A program made the position numbers and the translations under genes. A DNA stretch of 64,000 nt, from contig NZ_MRTH01000024.1 in NCBI RefSeq assembly GCF_001956045.1, positions 59,284-123,283 of the forward strand, given 5' to 3'. Below the pieces are notes generated by a model, which was not told the origin of the DNA, did not search any database, and saw nothing but the letters and a program-made list of their open reading frames with translations. The stretch comes from Paenibacillus sp. FSL H7-0331. GTDB taxonomy: Bacteria > Bacillota > Bacilli > Paenibacillales > NBRC-103111. Positions 43,313 through 53,610 of the stretch are shown piece by piece (positions within the stretch are counted from its first letter, which is position 1; each line of letters opens with the position of its first letter).

Positions 43313-45430
43313 TTATAATCCGTATTTATTGGACAAATAAGAAAAAACATCTTGCCTTTCGTTCACTGTCAATACACGGTTATAGATAATTACCTCTGCA
43401 ATATCTCCCTGGAAAAAGTAATCGATATACTTTTGATCACCCGTATGCCAAGCCATATAGGCTCCAATCGTGTTGGGTTGATCATCCGGCGAAACATTCC
43501 TGATCTGCCCTCCCAAATAATCGGTTCCTACCCATGCCCCATTCTTATAAAAATTCAGATTCCCATCCGAATTGCTATAGGTACCGCCAAGAGCATTCCA
43601 TGTGCCACTATACACAGTTCCCGATACCGTCTTGGTCGTGTGGCTTGTATTCCTTACCAAAAACCTGGGTACGGTGTCTGAGCTTGATATTCTCAGCGCT
43701 TCTCCTCTGCCATATATGCCTTTAATAGAAGTTCCTTGACTTTTTGCAACCGTAAATATCGTCGTATTATTCTGTAAGTTCAAAGATGCAGGACTCCCCA
43801 TACTCATGTAATCATCAATGCCATCAAAGCGTAACACTGCTTTTCCATTAACAACATTTGCATAATATTTAGGCCGTTTTGTCGAGGTATTCTGAACAGC
43901 ATGGTTTGAGCTTCCAGAGCTGTCAGCGAAGGTAGACACATTGTCACCGCTATTCAAGCCCGTTATGGAATCTGCCTTCAGCCATAATACCTGCCCTGCT
44001 GCCGGTACAACGGGAGTTGGTGCTGGTATTGAAGGCATTTCGGACAGTACATACCAATTACTTGATGTTCCATTGTTAATACCCAGTTTTATATCCGGCT
44101 CTGGCATAGAGGCTTTGGAGAATACACCTAGCGCCAGCTTAGTTGCATTAGCGTTGTATGTGAATGAAAAATAGGTTGAATTCGTCACGGTCTGTCCAGG
44201 CTTCCAGTCAAAAGGATTCACACCGGACAAGGTGCTGGTGGCAAGTACATTATTGCTGCTGTCCAACAAGGCCAGCTTTACAACTGCCGTATTTCCTTTC
44301 ATGTATAGGGGTGCGACTCCGTCATTCCGCATCTTGAAGGTTAGGCTTCCGGTAGTGCCGTTGCCAAGATCACTGGGATAAGCCGCCTCTGTCATTTTAA
44401 ACCAATAGCCCATCTTGTTCTGCCACTCATCAACCAGATTTCCTTTTTCAGATAAAAAGGTATTGGCGTCCGTTCCATTCCACTCACCTAATGGCTGATA
44501 GCTGTATTTGGAACCATTAATTTGGCCCGGAACCATACCGTCATACCAGATCTCACCTGTCCATCCCTGGCCAAGCTTTAATTTTTCATATGGAAAAGAC
44601 CATTCTCCTACTGCTGGACCGATATTTAAAAATGACAAAGCTTTTTGCCATCGTGGAGAGTAATCCGAAGAATCCTCTCTTGCGCCGAACCCATAGGTGT
44701 CTCGAGCATAATAGCCATACCCTCCAGCATACATACCCGTTCCACCAGATATCGGTACGATAATATGGGTTTGATCAAAGCCAGACCACTGATCGATGTA
44801 CTGTCTCTTAACCGCATCACCTGGGTCTGTTCCCCCAAGCCCACCTAAATGCCACTCGCCCCAGTTTCCAAAGGTTCTGGCATCGATAAATTCAATATTG
44901 GGATCACCATTATAACGATCCTTAAGTGCAGTAATAAATTGTCCCATTTTGCTAATAAATACGGGATCATTCCATACAGGCACTTTGGTGCTCGGTGCAT
45001 CTGATGCATAATAATACTGTGCGCCAGCATCAATAACCCATTGAGGCATGGATGTGTAGCTTGATGACGAGTTCACCTGAACAGGCATAACCCCAAATGC
45101 AAACTTTTTACCTTTAGTTACAGCAGCAGTGTACATGTTATCGATCGGTGTCCAATTAAAAGAATTGTCTCCTATGTGAATATCCTTCCAATTAAAGCGA
45201 GCATAACCCACTGAGGCCTTTTCCCAGACCGCAGAATTTGCATTAGCAAAATTGCTATACACAATCCATCCTTTCCCTGGGTTTATTAGATAATCATTGT
45301 TCCCTTGCGGAGAAACGTACAGGGTCGTCGCCGCTGAAGCATGGTTTAATACCCCGATGAACGGTGTTAAAGACAACAGCATACAAAAGATCAAAACTCT
45401 AATTAACACTCTTTTTTCTAATAAAAACAT
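43313..45430 (-). CDS. Secreted DUF4832-like glycosidase-fold protein with LamG-like domain
   Basis: Secreted protein of 705 residues with a signal peptide ending near ASA-ATT. Residues about 45-320 form a TIM-barrel-like region (LINPGKGWIVYSNFANANS, IEFIDARTFGNWGEWHLGG, VGEWSFPYEK), recalling DUF4832/DUF4874 proteins related to GH42-type enzymes. A beta-sandwich follows at about 320-460, and after a Pro-rich linker (PSIPAPTPVVPAAG) a LamG/concanavalin-like domain at about 475-705 (RFDGIDDYMSMG, FQGDIAEVIIYNR). It probably binds and cuts a polysaccharide outside the cell. Ribosome binding site GGAGGAG. Last gene of the cluster D operon, 18 bases after the AraC gene. The catalytic residues are not certain. 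Confidence 0.82.
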   Translation of the reverse strand: MFLLEKRVLIRVLIFCMLLSLTPFIGVLNHASAATTLYVSPQGNNDYLINPGKGWIVYSNFANANSAVWEKASVGYARFNWKDIHIGDNSFNWTPIDNMYTAAVTKGKKFAFGVMPVQVNSSSSYTSMPQWVIDAGAQYYYASDAPSTKVPVWNDPVFISKMGQFITALKDRYNGDPNIEFIDARTFGNWGEWHLGGLGGTDPGDAVKRQYIDQWSGFDQTHIIVPISGGTGMYAGGYGYYARDTYGFGAREDSSDYSPRWQKALSFLNIGPAVGEWSFPYEKLKLGQGWTGEIWYDGMVPGQINGSKYSYQPLGEWNGTDANTFLSEKGNLVDEWQNKMGYWFKMTEAAYPSDLGNGTTGSLTFKMRNDGVAPLYMKGNTAVVKLALLDSSNNVLATSTLSGVNPFDWKPGQTVTNSTYFSFTYNANATKLALGVFSKASMPEPDIKLGINNGTSSNWYVLSEMPSIPAPTPVVPAAGQVLWLKADSITGLNSGDNVSTFADSSGSSNHAVQNTSTKRPKYYANVVNGKAVLRFDGIDDYMSMGSPASLNLQNNTTIFTVAKSQGTSIKGIYGRGEALRISSSDTVPRFLVRNTSHTTKTVSGTVYSGTWNALGGTYSNSDGNLNFYKNGAWVGTDYLGGQIRNVSPDDQPNTIGAYMAWHTGDQKYIDYFFQGDIAEVIIYNRVLTVNERQDVFSYLSNKYGL

Positions 45431-45448
45431 GGATTTACTCCTCCTTAT

Positions 45449-47701
45449 TTACTTCGTATAGATTTTCCGATAATCGCCTGGCGTAATGCCTTCACTCTCC
45501 TTGAATTTCCTTATAAAGCTTGAGACATTGGTATAGCCAACCTTCTCCACAAGCTCCTGCATATTATCTTCTCCATCAGCAAGCATCTTCTTGACCTTTT
45601 CGATGCGTAGCCCATTGACATATTGGGTTAATGTTTTGCCTGTTTCTTCTTTGAAAATACGACTTAAATAAGGTGGCGTGACCGAGAACTGTTCCGCCAT
45701 CAATTGAAGGGAAAACTGAGGGTTCGTGAATTGCTCATCCACATAAGTCACTAACTCGTTCTTCCATTGGACAGAGGAACGGTTTTTACTCTCCTCGATA
45801 TGGCGGCAGATGAGAATACTAATACCCGTAATCATATCGGATAATTCATCAATGGTTTCATAATCCAATAAAGTGATGACATCCGGGTAGCCTATTGCTT
45901 CATATTGATCATTTTGCTGCAGCTCGTTCAACGTCGTCACAATAAGATGGATGAGATCATAGCAGATGTTCCTTACGACAAATAACGACACATTTTTCGC
46001 TTTGATTTCGCGAATCAATTCGGACAAATAGTTGGATAGCTGCTCGATCTCACCACGATGAATATACAGCCGTATATTCTCCATCTCATTCACCATCTGT
46101 AAGGCTCTGTCACCTTCTACCACCTCATGGATGAAAATGATGGACCGTTTACCACGTATTAAGCGATAATCCAAAGCGGTATTGGCTTCAATATACGATT
46201 TTCCGATTTCGGATGTTTTCGCATAAGCATTGCCTACACCTATGGTCGCATGAACCCCCCATTCTATTCTTAGAGCCATCTGCAATTTCTCCATTTGTTT
46301 CAGGAAAGCGATCGGACTATCACTTTCAGAAGCGATAATAAACACGATTTTATTGTTTTCCCATGTATCCAGTGCATAACCTACATTCTCCTGGTCCAGC
46401 TCTTCTTCCAGTTTACGGGCAATTTGGGGCAGTATTTCATTGATCGATTCTTCTGATGTGTCCAGCTGTAGAATGACAGACCTGAACCAGTCGTAATAAA
46501 AATAGATTCCTGTTTCATTGACCATCCAATTCAGCTTGGACAGTTCTTCAATATTCCCTCTTAATAACTCATGCAAGTAAAAATTTCTCAAAACAGGCCT
46601 GCTGAAAATAATTTGGCTCTGCATAGATCGGTTCTTATTGGACATCTGGTGAACAACACGATGAAAGGCTTCAAATTCATTAACATGTTGCTGTAGAGAC
46701 TCTCCGGTTTCACTTTCAATGAATTGTCTAAGCTTGCGAATCGGGCTATAGTTCAACTTCATAAACAAATAGCTCAGGCAAAGCCCCAATAGGAAGGTTG
46801 CCGCTAAGCTTATAAGAGCAATTTTCTTGATATAGACAACACGTGTCATGATCTTATCCTCTTCTACTAGCGTCACATACGTCCATCCGTTTCTTGGTGA
46901 CCTGGTATAGGAAACTAGAAAATCAACATCCTTTATTTGAAGCTTCATGGTGCCCTGATCCGCTTTGGATTGGAGATAGGGAGCAATCACTGCCATTTGG
47001 GATACGCTGCTAGATTCAGTCGTATTAATGAGTTTCCCTTCTCTATCTAAGATAAATGTAGCTTTGCCATCATCCTCTAAAATATTTTGGATGAGAAGCT
47101 GAATAGAACTCTCTTTAATGAAAAACATGACCACTCCATAATTGGTCGCTGATTTAGGAATGGGGACCATGTACGTAATAAACGGATTATCACCCAATGG
47201 TTTAATATGTTGTGGCGCGTACACTTTAGACAAGGAGTTATGGAGGATATCCTGCCTGAATTGGTCTCGGTTCCATGAAGTATAACCAAATAATCCATCC
47301 ATAAATTCTTCTACCTGATACGTACTATAGGATGAGAATAGAAAAGGTTGTTTATCATAATAAAGTACAAGATCATAGATGAAGCTATTACCTGTTTTGT
47401 ATTTGTTTAATTCCTGCAGAGCCTGCCTTCCCCAATAACCGTCTCTTGTAACACGATACGGAGTTAGTTGATTATTCAACGAAATTTGAAAAGCTATTTT
47501 TTCCAATTCATCCATTTTCACATCCAGATTATATTGCACTTGCGACAGCACTTGCTTGTTGTTCTTTATGACTTCCGAACGGACTGTCTCTATAAAATAC
47601 TGATAAATGAATCCACCTATGAGGATCAAAGGTATGCTAAGAATGATGGTGTATGAAATGAAATACTTGTAGTGCAGTGAACATTTATTTAAGAACTTCA
47701 T
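45449..47701 (-). CDS. Membrane-bound AraC-family regulator of cluster D
   Basis: One-component regulator of 750 residues: transmembrane helix at about 12-35, extracellular Cache-like region, second helix near 295-315, a central cytoplasmic region and a C-terminal AraC double helix-turn-helix (VGYTNVSSFIRKFKESEGITPGDYR). Paralogue of the regulator at 61075-63372. It probably binds the TCGCATAT-containing motif at the two cluster D promoters. ATG at 47701 is preferred to GTG two codons upstream, with GAGGAG about 9 bases before it. Confidence 0.92.
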   Translation of the reverse strand: MKFLNKCSLHYKYFISYTIILSIPLILIGGFIYQYFIETVRSEVIKNNKQVLSQVQYNLDVKMDELEKIAFQISLNNQLTPYRVTRDGYWGRQALQELNKYKTGNSFIYDLVLYYDKQPFLFSSYSTYQVEEFMDGLFGYTSWNRDQFRQDILHNSLSKVYAPQHIKPLGDNPFITYMVPIPKSATNYGVVMFFIKESSIQLLIQNILEDDGKATFILDREGKLINTTESSSVSQMAVIAPYLQSKADQGTMKLQIKDVDFLVSYTRSPRNGWTYVTLVEEDKIMTRVVYIKKIALISLAATFLLGLCLSYLFMKLNYSPIRKLRQFIESETGESLQQHVNEFEAFHRVVHQMSNKNRSMQSQIIFSRPVLRNFYLHELLRGNIEELSKLNWMVNETGIYFYYDWFRSVILQLDTSEESINEILPQIARKLEEELDQENVGYALDTWENNKIVFIIASESDSPIAFLKQMEKLQMALRIEWGVHATIGVGNAYAKTSEIGKSYIEANTALDYRLIRGKRSIIFIHEVVEGDRALQMVNEMENIRLYIHRGEIEQLSNYLSELIREIKAKNVSLFVVRNICYDLIHLIVTTLNELQQNDQYEAIGYPDVITLLDYETIDELSDMITGISILICRHIEESKNRSSVQWKNELVTYVDEQFTNPQFSLQLMAEQFSVTPPYLSRIFKEETGKTLTQYVNGLRIEKVKKMLADGEDNMQELVEKVGYTNVSSFIRKFKESEGITPGDYRKIYTK

Positions 47702-47757
47702 ACGCACTTCTCCTCGCTCACATTCAATCTCATCATAGACATCTTCTAGCCTTCAAA

Positions 47758-49371
47758 TCAATTCTTCATATAACGGTCATAGATGCCTTGATGAATCTTC
47801 AGCTTATCCTTTAGTCCCATACTGTTAATTTCTTTGATATAATTGTCCCACTCTTCATCAATGCCGCCGCGAACGATCCACTTCACTTCCATCTCGGAAA
47901 CATAGGAATCAATGTCCAGATCCAATACCTTCAGTTTGTCAGCTTCCTCCAAGGTCGAGTAAACCGTTGAAGGATACGTGTTTTTCTCAGGTACGATATT
48001 GTCCTTATAAATCGTTTCATAAGCGACATTTCTAGCATCGTTGGCAGCGCTTTCGACGACATTTAAGGCTTCCTTGCTGCTGAACAGTAAGGGAATGAAA
48101 TTTAGAGGCGCTACTTTCCCTTTAAATACAGCTTGTGATTCACTGGCAGGTGGAGCAACCTCAGTAATTTTACCGTCAGCTGATTTTGTTAAATGAGTTC
48201 CGAAAGGTCCCCGATGCAATTCATATTTGAGCTCGCCTTCATTCATGGCATCCGCCAGGCGCATGCTAATTTCGGGATGCTTATTGCTGGATGAAATCGA
48301 GAAGTAGTTTAATTGCATACGATTATCTTGTCTACGCCAGAAACGATCTCCACTAGGACCTGCCACAGGTTCAATGGGGACGTATTGCGCGAGCCTTTCA
48401 TTAGATCCTGTTTCACCACCGTTGAAGCTTGTAAATGAACCGTATAGCGCGACATCCTTATTGGCAATCTTCGCATTGTATTTCTTCTGATCCTGGGTGA
48501 ATGCTTCCAGATCAATCAAGCCCTCTTGATACAATCTATGGAAATATGTAATGGCTTCCTTATAGGCTGGCTGAACAGGCTCGTAGCGTACCTTCCCATC
48601 AACTACAGCAAGCTTGCTTCCAGTTGGCTCCAAAACACCAAACGCGCCGTACAGTACATGGTGGCTATTGTTCAAGTTGGAATAAATCATGCCTAACGGA
48701 ATTTCATCCGCTTTTCCATTTCCATTGGGATCCTTCTCCTTGAAGGCTTTCAATACGGTATACAGCTCTTCTGTTGTTGTTGGCGCTTTCAAATTCAATT
48801 TCTTCAACCATTCCTGGTTCAAAAAAAAGCTGTTCCGATATTCAAAATACGGCTGGTTATACACCCAAGGCAGTGCATATATCTTCCCATCCGGTGTTGT
48901 TGCCGCTTTCTTCACATTCGGGTTTTCATTCAAAAATTTCTTAATATTAGGCGCATACTTATCTATTAAATCATTAAGCGGAACTAGTAGACCTTGCGAA
49001 CCATACTGCACAACCTCGATAGAGTTCAATCCAGCAAAGAAGATATCCGGTAGCTCATGGCTGGCAAACATCAAATTATTTCTTTCCTTAATGCTTTCTG
49101 AGGGGATTTGATCCCATTTAATATGGACATTCGTCAGCTTCTCAAGCCTCTTCACCATCTCCATATCATTAAAATCGCCATGATGGGCTGCTTTTAGAAT
49201 AGAAGCGGTTAAAGAAATCTTTTCATTTACAATAGGAAGTCCTGATACATTAAATTTCTCGACCTTTTTTGTGCTCTCAACAGCAGCAGGCTCCTTATCA
49301 TTTGTACACGCCGCCAATAAGGAAACCATCGATAAAGCAATTAGCACCTGTGTACTAACATGTCTTCTCAT
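47758..49371 (-). CDS. Extracellular solute-binding lipoprotein of cluster D
   Basis: Lipoprotein of 537 residues with lipobox SLLAAC (Cys22). The segment FKEKDPNGNGKADEIPLGM is typical of LplA-like binding proteins. ATG at 49371 (MRRHVST) is chosen: AAAGGGAG lies about 11 bases upstream, and the longer frame to 49428 lacks a signal-peptide-like start. It follows the YtcP-type permease and belongs to the five-gene cluster D operon. Ligand probably a mannan-type oligosaccharide if the GH26 neighbour is a guide. Confidence 0.92.
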   Translation of the reverse strand: MRRHVSTQVLIALSMVSLLAACTNDKEPAAVESTKKVEKFNVSGLPIVNEKISLTASILKAAHHGDFNDMEMVKRLEKLTNVHIKWDQIPSESIKERNNLMFASHELPDIFFAGLNSIEVVQYGSQGLLVPLNDLIDKYAPNIKKFLNENPNVKKAATTPDGKIYALPWVYNQPYFEYRNSFFLNQEWLKKLNLKAPTTTEELYTVLKAFKEKDPNGNGKADEIPLGMIYSNLNNSHHVLYGAFGVLEPTGSKLAVVDGKVRYEPVQPAYKEAITYFHRLYQEGLIDLEAFTQDQKKYNAKIANKDVALYGSFTSFNGGETGSNERLAQYVPIEPVAGPSGDRFWRRQDNRMQLNYFSISSSNKHPEISMRLADAMNEGELKYELHRGPFGTHLTKSADGKITEVAPPASESQAVFKGKVAPLNFIPLLFSSKEALNVVESAANDARNVAYETIYKDNIVPEKNTYPSTVYSTLEEADKLKVLDLDIDSYVSEMEVKWIVRGGIDEEWDNYIKEINSMGLKDKLKIHQGIYDRYMKN

Positions 49372-49428
49372 AAACGTAAACACTCCCTTTATAAGATTAA
49401 CTATATCTAAAAAAGTTGAACCTTGCAT

Positions 49429-50316
49429 TCATCCTTTTAAAGATCCAATCATGATGCCTTTAACAAAATATTTCTGTAAAAACGGATACAAGATGAGCAC
49501 TGGAATACTTGCCAAAATAATCGCTCCGTATTTGATCTGCTCGGCAAGCTGCAGCATGACTGTCGAGTCGAGATCTCCCATATCAAAGTTTTCTTGCACC
49601 TGATTTTGGATTAATATATGCCTCAAGACCAGTTGCAGCGGGTATTTATTCTCATCCCGCAAATAAATTAAGGCAGAGAAGAAAGAATTCCAATGGCTTA
49701 CCGCATAGAAGAGAACCATGACTGCAATAATCGCCTTCGATAGAGGCACAACGATCGTCATAAAAAATCGAATATTCGAGCATCCATCGATAAAGGCAGC
49801 TTCTCTAACCTCCTCAGGGATGGATTGCGTGAAGAACGTTCTGGCGACAATCAAATTCCATACGACAATTGCATTAGGGATAATTAATGCCCATAGGGTG
49901 TTAACCATGCCGAAATCCTTTACCAATAGATAGGTTGGAATTAACCCCCCGCTGAAGAACATGGTAAAAACGATCATCACCATAAAGAAGCCCCGCCCAT
50001 AAAAGTCTTTTCTAGATAGCGGATAAGCTCCAGTAATCGTTAAAACAACATTGATACATGTGCCAATTACCATATAAATCAAAGAATTTCTGTAGCCCAA
50101 CCAAAGTGTGTCATTTTGAAATATTCTTTTATACCCCTCGAACGATATTTCTGTTGGAAACAACCACATTTGCCCTGTGTTGACCTCATAAGGATCACTG
50201 AAGGATGCAACGATGATAAAATAAAGCGGATAAATAACAATGGCACATAACAGGAGCACCAACGAATAATTGAGAGCATCGAATAAACGGTCTTCACGGC
50301 TCCTTACTTTAATCAA
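49429..50316 (-). CDS. Carbohydrate ABC transporter permease, YtcP type (cluster D)
   Basis: Membrane subunit of 295 residues with EAA loop EEVREAAFIDGCSNIRFFMTIVVP and ending LQKYFVKGIMIGSLKG. Start is TTG with GGGAGG 8 bases upstream. Closely resembles the cluster E permease at 59028-59915 in length and ending. Confidence 0.93.
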   Translation of the reverse strand: MIKVRSREDRLFDALNYSLVLLLCAIVIYPLYFIIVASFSDPYEVNTGQMWLFPTEISFEGYKRIFQNDTLWLGYRNSLIYMVIGTCINVVLTITGAYPLSRKDFYGRGFFMVMIVFTMFFSGGLIPTYLLVKDFGMVNTLWALIIPNAIVVWNLIVARTFFTQSIPEEVREAAFIDGCSNIRFFMTIVVPLSKAIIAVMVLFYAVSHWNSFFSALIYLRDENKYPLQLVLRHILIQNQVQENFDMGDLDSTVMLQLAEQIKYGAIILASIPVLILYPFLQKYFVKGIMIGSLKG

Positions 50317-50343
50317 AACTTAACCTCCCTTTACGATGACTAA

Positions 50344-51306
50344 TTACCACAGGCTTGATTCCGTAAATTTTCTGGCCAGTCGGTTCACGGCAATTAATAG
50401 GATCAAGTTAATCACAGAATCAAAGAGTCCAATTGCCGCTGAATAACTAAATTGTGATCCCAATAGGCCGGTTTTGTAGACATAGGTTGCAATTACCTCA
50501 GATGAAGCGATATTCAATGGCGTCTGGATCAAAAAGGTTTTCTCGAAACCAACTGTCAGCAAGGTTCCGAAATTCAAGATCAAGAGGATAACCGCCGTTG
50601 GAATTATGCTCGGGAAGTCAATGTGCCGGATCCGTTGAAATTTATTGGCTCCATCCACAATTGCTGCTTCATGAAGACCAGGATCGACTCCTGCAAGAAC
50701 TGCCAAATAAATAATCGCTCCCCATCCAGCATGCTGCCAAACACCTGAGAAAACATGAAGGGTTTGAAACCAGCCTGCTTCTCCGAAGAAATATATCGGA
50801 TCTCCGCCCAGAAACGTAATCAAGTGGTTGATTAGTCCAGTGGAAGGGGACAAAAAAACAGACATCATCCCAACCAAGACAACAGTCGAGATAAAGTGTG
50901 GTGCATAGGTAATCGTTTGAGCGAAGCGCCTAAACCGATTCCTTGTAATTTGATTCAATGATAGTGCCAAAATAATCGGTACCGGGAATCCGACAAGCAA
51001 GTTATATAGGCTTAAGCCCAGTGTATTCTTTATTAATGTCCAAAACTGTCGAGAGCGAAAAAAACGTTCGAAGTGTTCAAACCCAATCCATGGACTGCCC
51101 GTAATGCCTTTCGCAAAATTAAAATCCTTGAAAGCAATTTGCAAGCCATACATCGGACCATAATGAAAAATAATAAAAAATAAGAACGTAGGTAAAAACA
51201 ATAAGTACAATTGATAATTCTGTATGACCTTGAGCGCCTTTTTTTTGCCTATTACAGTGATCTGTAACCCTCCTTTCGATGTTCTGATAGCGTTTGCATT
51301 CTTCAT
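50344..51306 (-). CDS. Carbohydrate ABC transporter permease, LplB type (cluster D)
   Basis: Membrane subunit of 320 residues and first gene of the importer operon. It has NYQLYLLFLPTFLFFIIFHYGPMYG and the EAA loop HEAAIVDGANKFQRIRHIDFP. AAGGAG precedes the ATG. The 38-bp promoter motif at 51329-51366 lies directly upstream. Confidence 0.93.
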   Translation of the reverse strand: MKNANAIRTSKGGLQITVIGKKKALKVIQNYQLYLLFLPTFLFFIIFHYGPMYGLQIAFKDFNFAKGITGSPWIGFEHFERFFRSRQFWTLIKNTLGLSLYNLLVGFPVPIILALSLNQITRNRFRRFAQTITYAPHFISTVVLVGMMSVFLSPSTGLINHLITFLGGDPIYFFGEAGWFQTLHVFSGVWQHAGWGAIIYLAVLAGVDPGLHEAAIVDGANKFQRIRHIDFPSIIPTAVILLILNFGTLLTVGFEKTFLIQTPLNIASSEVIATYVYKTGLLGSQFSYSAAIGLFDSVINLILLIAVNRLARKFTESSLW

Positions 51307-51328
51307 AGTAGTGACTCCTTAGCTGGAA

Positions 51329-51366
51329 GTAAATGCTCGATAATTAATACCCATATGCGATTCTTA
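51329..51366 (-). promoter_or_regulatory. Cluster D importer promoter motif
   Basis: A 38-base block that is 34/38 identical to the block at 53504-53541. On the minus strand it begins TAAGAATCGCATAT and ends with CGAG-N-ATTTAC. It lies 23-60 bases before the permease start codon. Likely a binding site of the cluster D AraC regulator. Confidence 0.6.
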
Positions 51367-51378
51367 TCTTGCTCGACT

Positions 51379-53334
51379 TTAATTGAGATGCGTTACTGCC
51401 ACTTGACCGACCTGAGGGCTCCAGGCATAACCGGATGTTTTATTCCACTTAACCTTGACGTAATTTACGTTGCTAAGATTCTGCAGTGTGTAAGACATAT
51501 TCGTCCACGCAGCACTGGAAACCGCCGTATTCTGGTGAATGGTAGGAGTAATCGGTGTCCAAGTGCTTCCGTCTGGTGACGTAAAGAAGCTGAAATGCGA
51601 TATCGCTTCTTCGTGATAGAAGTAAGTTGTGGCATGAAAGCTTTGAATTTGATTGTAGTTCCATATCATCTCCTCGTTCGTTGCCAGCGTCCTAGAGGCT
51701 CGCGAAGGGTCGTAACCAATATAAGTGCTATTAGTCGTGTTAAAGTTAGTGTTAGGGGTATGGGAATAGGTCTTGGTCCAATCATTGAGTGGATCTACAG
51801 AAGTGGTTTCAAATGATCCTGTATGCTCAAGCTTGACTTCGCCGAGATTGGGATTCCAGTGCATTCCGCTCGTATAGTTCCATTGTATTTTTACATAATT
51901 GGCATTCGACAAGCCGCTAAGAGCGTAAGTATACTTGGACCAATTCCCGCCCGAGCCAACTGAGTTTTGGGTAATCACCGGTGTTGCCGGTGTCCAGGTG
52001 CTTCCATCGGATGATGTAAAGAAGCTGTAATGCGATATCGACTCATAGGGCCAATGATAGCCTGTAGCCTGAAAGCTGGAGATGCCTTTGTACTTCCAGA
52101 CGATCTCGGCATGGGCTGGAGCCGTTGGCATCCGATAGGCCCGGGAAGAATCATTGCCAATGTATTGCGTATTCGTAACGTCGAAGGAGAGACCCGAGCT
52201 ATGGCTGTAGGTTTTATTCCAATTGTCGAGCGGATCGATAATTGTCGTCGATAAAGATAATTCATCTCTAGTAATCGTATTGGGGGAATTATAGAAATCC
52301 ATCAGAATCTGCGGATTGCTTCCCGGTCCGTTACCAGTTGGTGCCCCATAGAAGTTATTGTCCATCCAGCCTGTATGCCATAACATATACCACACATAGT
52401 CGGTATCGTTGATTAGCTTTTCCGGCGTCGGCAATAGCCCTACTTCCGTTAAGCCGAAATTCTTCGAGCCTAGCTTGGTCTTGAAGGTGTTATTGACGGA
52501 AGTCCAAGCGGCATCGGTTCGATTGTTGGTATATAAATCCACTCCGCCCAAATCCACGTATGCATCACCTGGATAATAATTGGTGTACACGCTGTTCATG
52601 TCTCCCGTGTTCGGCGACCAAACCCAGATCAGGTTATTCAGATGATGATGATTCGTAAATCTGTTGTACATGTTGATCCATAGCTGCTTGAATTCCGTTC
52701 CTTTGTTACCCCACCAGAACCAGCTACCGTTCATTTCATGGTAGGGTCTCCATAGCACAACTACACCGTTATCCTGCAATTCCTTCAGGTAAGAAGCAAT
52801 CAAATCGATGTGAGCCAACCATTTGTTGTACAAGGGCGTGCCTGGCGTAACAAGATTATGGAAATCGGTTGCTGTCATGGCTTGGTTAACTGCATTCCAG
52901 CCACTGTCATCGATTGCTTGGGGACTGGTCTCGTGCCATGTAAAGGTGACAAGTCCACCATGCGCAGCATGCTGGGTGGCTTGCTCAACTTTCTTCGACC
53001 GGTTTTCATCCATACTGGAGAACACCGACCCATGCACACCAAAATCCATATCCAAGCCAAGAAGCGCCGGGTAGCGGCCGGTCACGTCGTACGTATGCTG
53101 ATACTCACTGATAGGCGCATACAGATCGGTCCGACCTTCATGCAAATGCTGTCCAGCTAATATTTGGTTCTGGTTCTTCAGCGTCTCAAGGTAATTCAAT
53201 ACATCATTTACTTTCTGACTGGCATTCGGGTTAACTGAAGCAGCATGAACCTCCTGGACTGGCAGCAAACCCATCAGTAAAACCAGTATCATCATGGTAA
53301 TTACACTAGACTTGACACGTGCAAAATGGAACAT
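51379..53334 (-). CDS. Secreted GH26 endo-beta-mannanase-like enzyme with two C-terminal repeats
   Basis: Secreted hydrolase of 651 residues; the signal peptide ends near VQEVHA-AS. The GH26 barrel covers about 30-340: WRPYHEMNGSWFWW holds the acid/base Glu200 and FGLTEVGLL the nucleophile Glu297. Activity expected is cleavage of beta-1,4-mannan or related glucan. The rest is two tandem beta-rich modules of about 130-140 residues (each with a DPL-NW-KTYSH start, a SHFSFFTSPDGSTWTP core and a YVK-W end), probably carbohydrate-binding. ATG at 53334 is chosen; GGGAGTG lies about 11 bases upstream. It has its own promoter motif at 53504-53541. Confidence 0.9.
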   Translation of the reverse strand: MFHFARVKSSVITMMILVLLMGLLPVQEVHAASVNPNASQKVNDVLNYLETLKNQNQILAGQHLHEGRTDLYAPISEYQHTYDVTGRYPALLGLDMDFGVHGSVFSSMDENRSKKVEQATQHAAHGGLVTFTWHETSPQAIDDSGWNAVNQAMTATDFHNLVTPGTPLYNKWLAHIDLIASYLKELQDNGVVVLWRPYHEMNGSWFWWGNKGTEFKQLWINMYNRFTNHHHLNNLIWVWSPNTGDMNSVYTNYYPGDAYVDLGGVDLYTNNRTDAAWTSVNNTFKTKLGSKNFGLTEVGLLPTPEKLINDTDYVWYMLWHTGWMDNNFYGAPTGNGPGSNPQILMDFYNSPNTITRDELSLSTTIIDPLDNWNKTYSHSSGLSFDVTNTQYIGNDSSRAYRMPTAPAHAEIVWKYKGISSFQATGYHWPYESISHYSFFTSSDGSTWTPATPVITQNSVGSGGNWSKYTYALSGLSNANYVKIQWNYTSGMHWNPNLGEVKLEHTGSFETTSVDPLNDWTKTYSHTPNTNFNTTNSTYIGYDPSRASRTLATNEEMIWNYNQIQSFHATTYFYHEEAISHFSFFTSPDGSTWTPITPTIHQNTAVSSAAWTNMSYTLQNLSNVNYVKVKWNKTSGYAWSPQVGQVAVTHLN

Positions 53335-53503
53335 AAATACTATCACTCCCTTTTTTAAGCTAAATCTTAAGAGCATCTCTGTAGCCTATTACAATACCTC
53401 TTGAAATTGCCTTCAATTTACAAAGTAAATTTGCATCCCCTCCTCACTTTTCCATTTATTTTGCCGTGTTGCATGCTTCATTCTAGTGAGTACATGGTGC
53501 CAT

Positions 53504-53541
53504 GTAAATACTCGAAAATTAACACCAATATGCGATTCTTA
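53504..53541 (-). promoter_or_regulatory. GH26 gene promoter motif
   Basis: Minus strand: TAAGAATCGCATATTGGTG... ending in TATTTAC, 34/38 identical to the block before the permease operon. It lies about 170 bases before the GH26 start, so the two units are probably controlled together. Confidence 0.6.
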
Positions 53542-53550
53542 AACTAATTT

Positions 53551-53594
53551 AAAAACAGGATGAGCATACGGTTTTACCCGATATTCACCCTGTT
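53551..53594 (-). terminator. Terminator of cluster E lyase gene
   Basis: AACAGGGTGA pairs with TCATCCTGTT around a 20-base loop, followed on the minus strand by TTTAAATT. It lies 17 bases after the stop at 53611. Confidence 0.65.
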
Positions 53595-53610
53595 CGCATG
53601 ACCCTTAATT

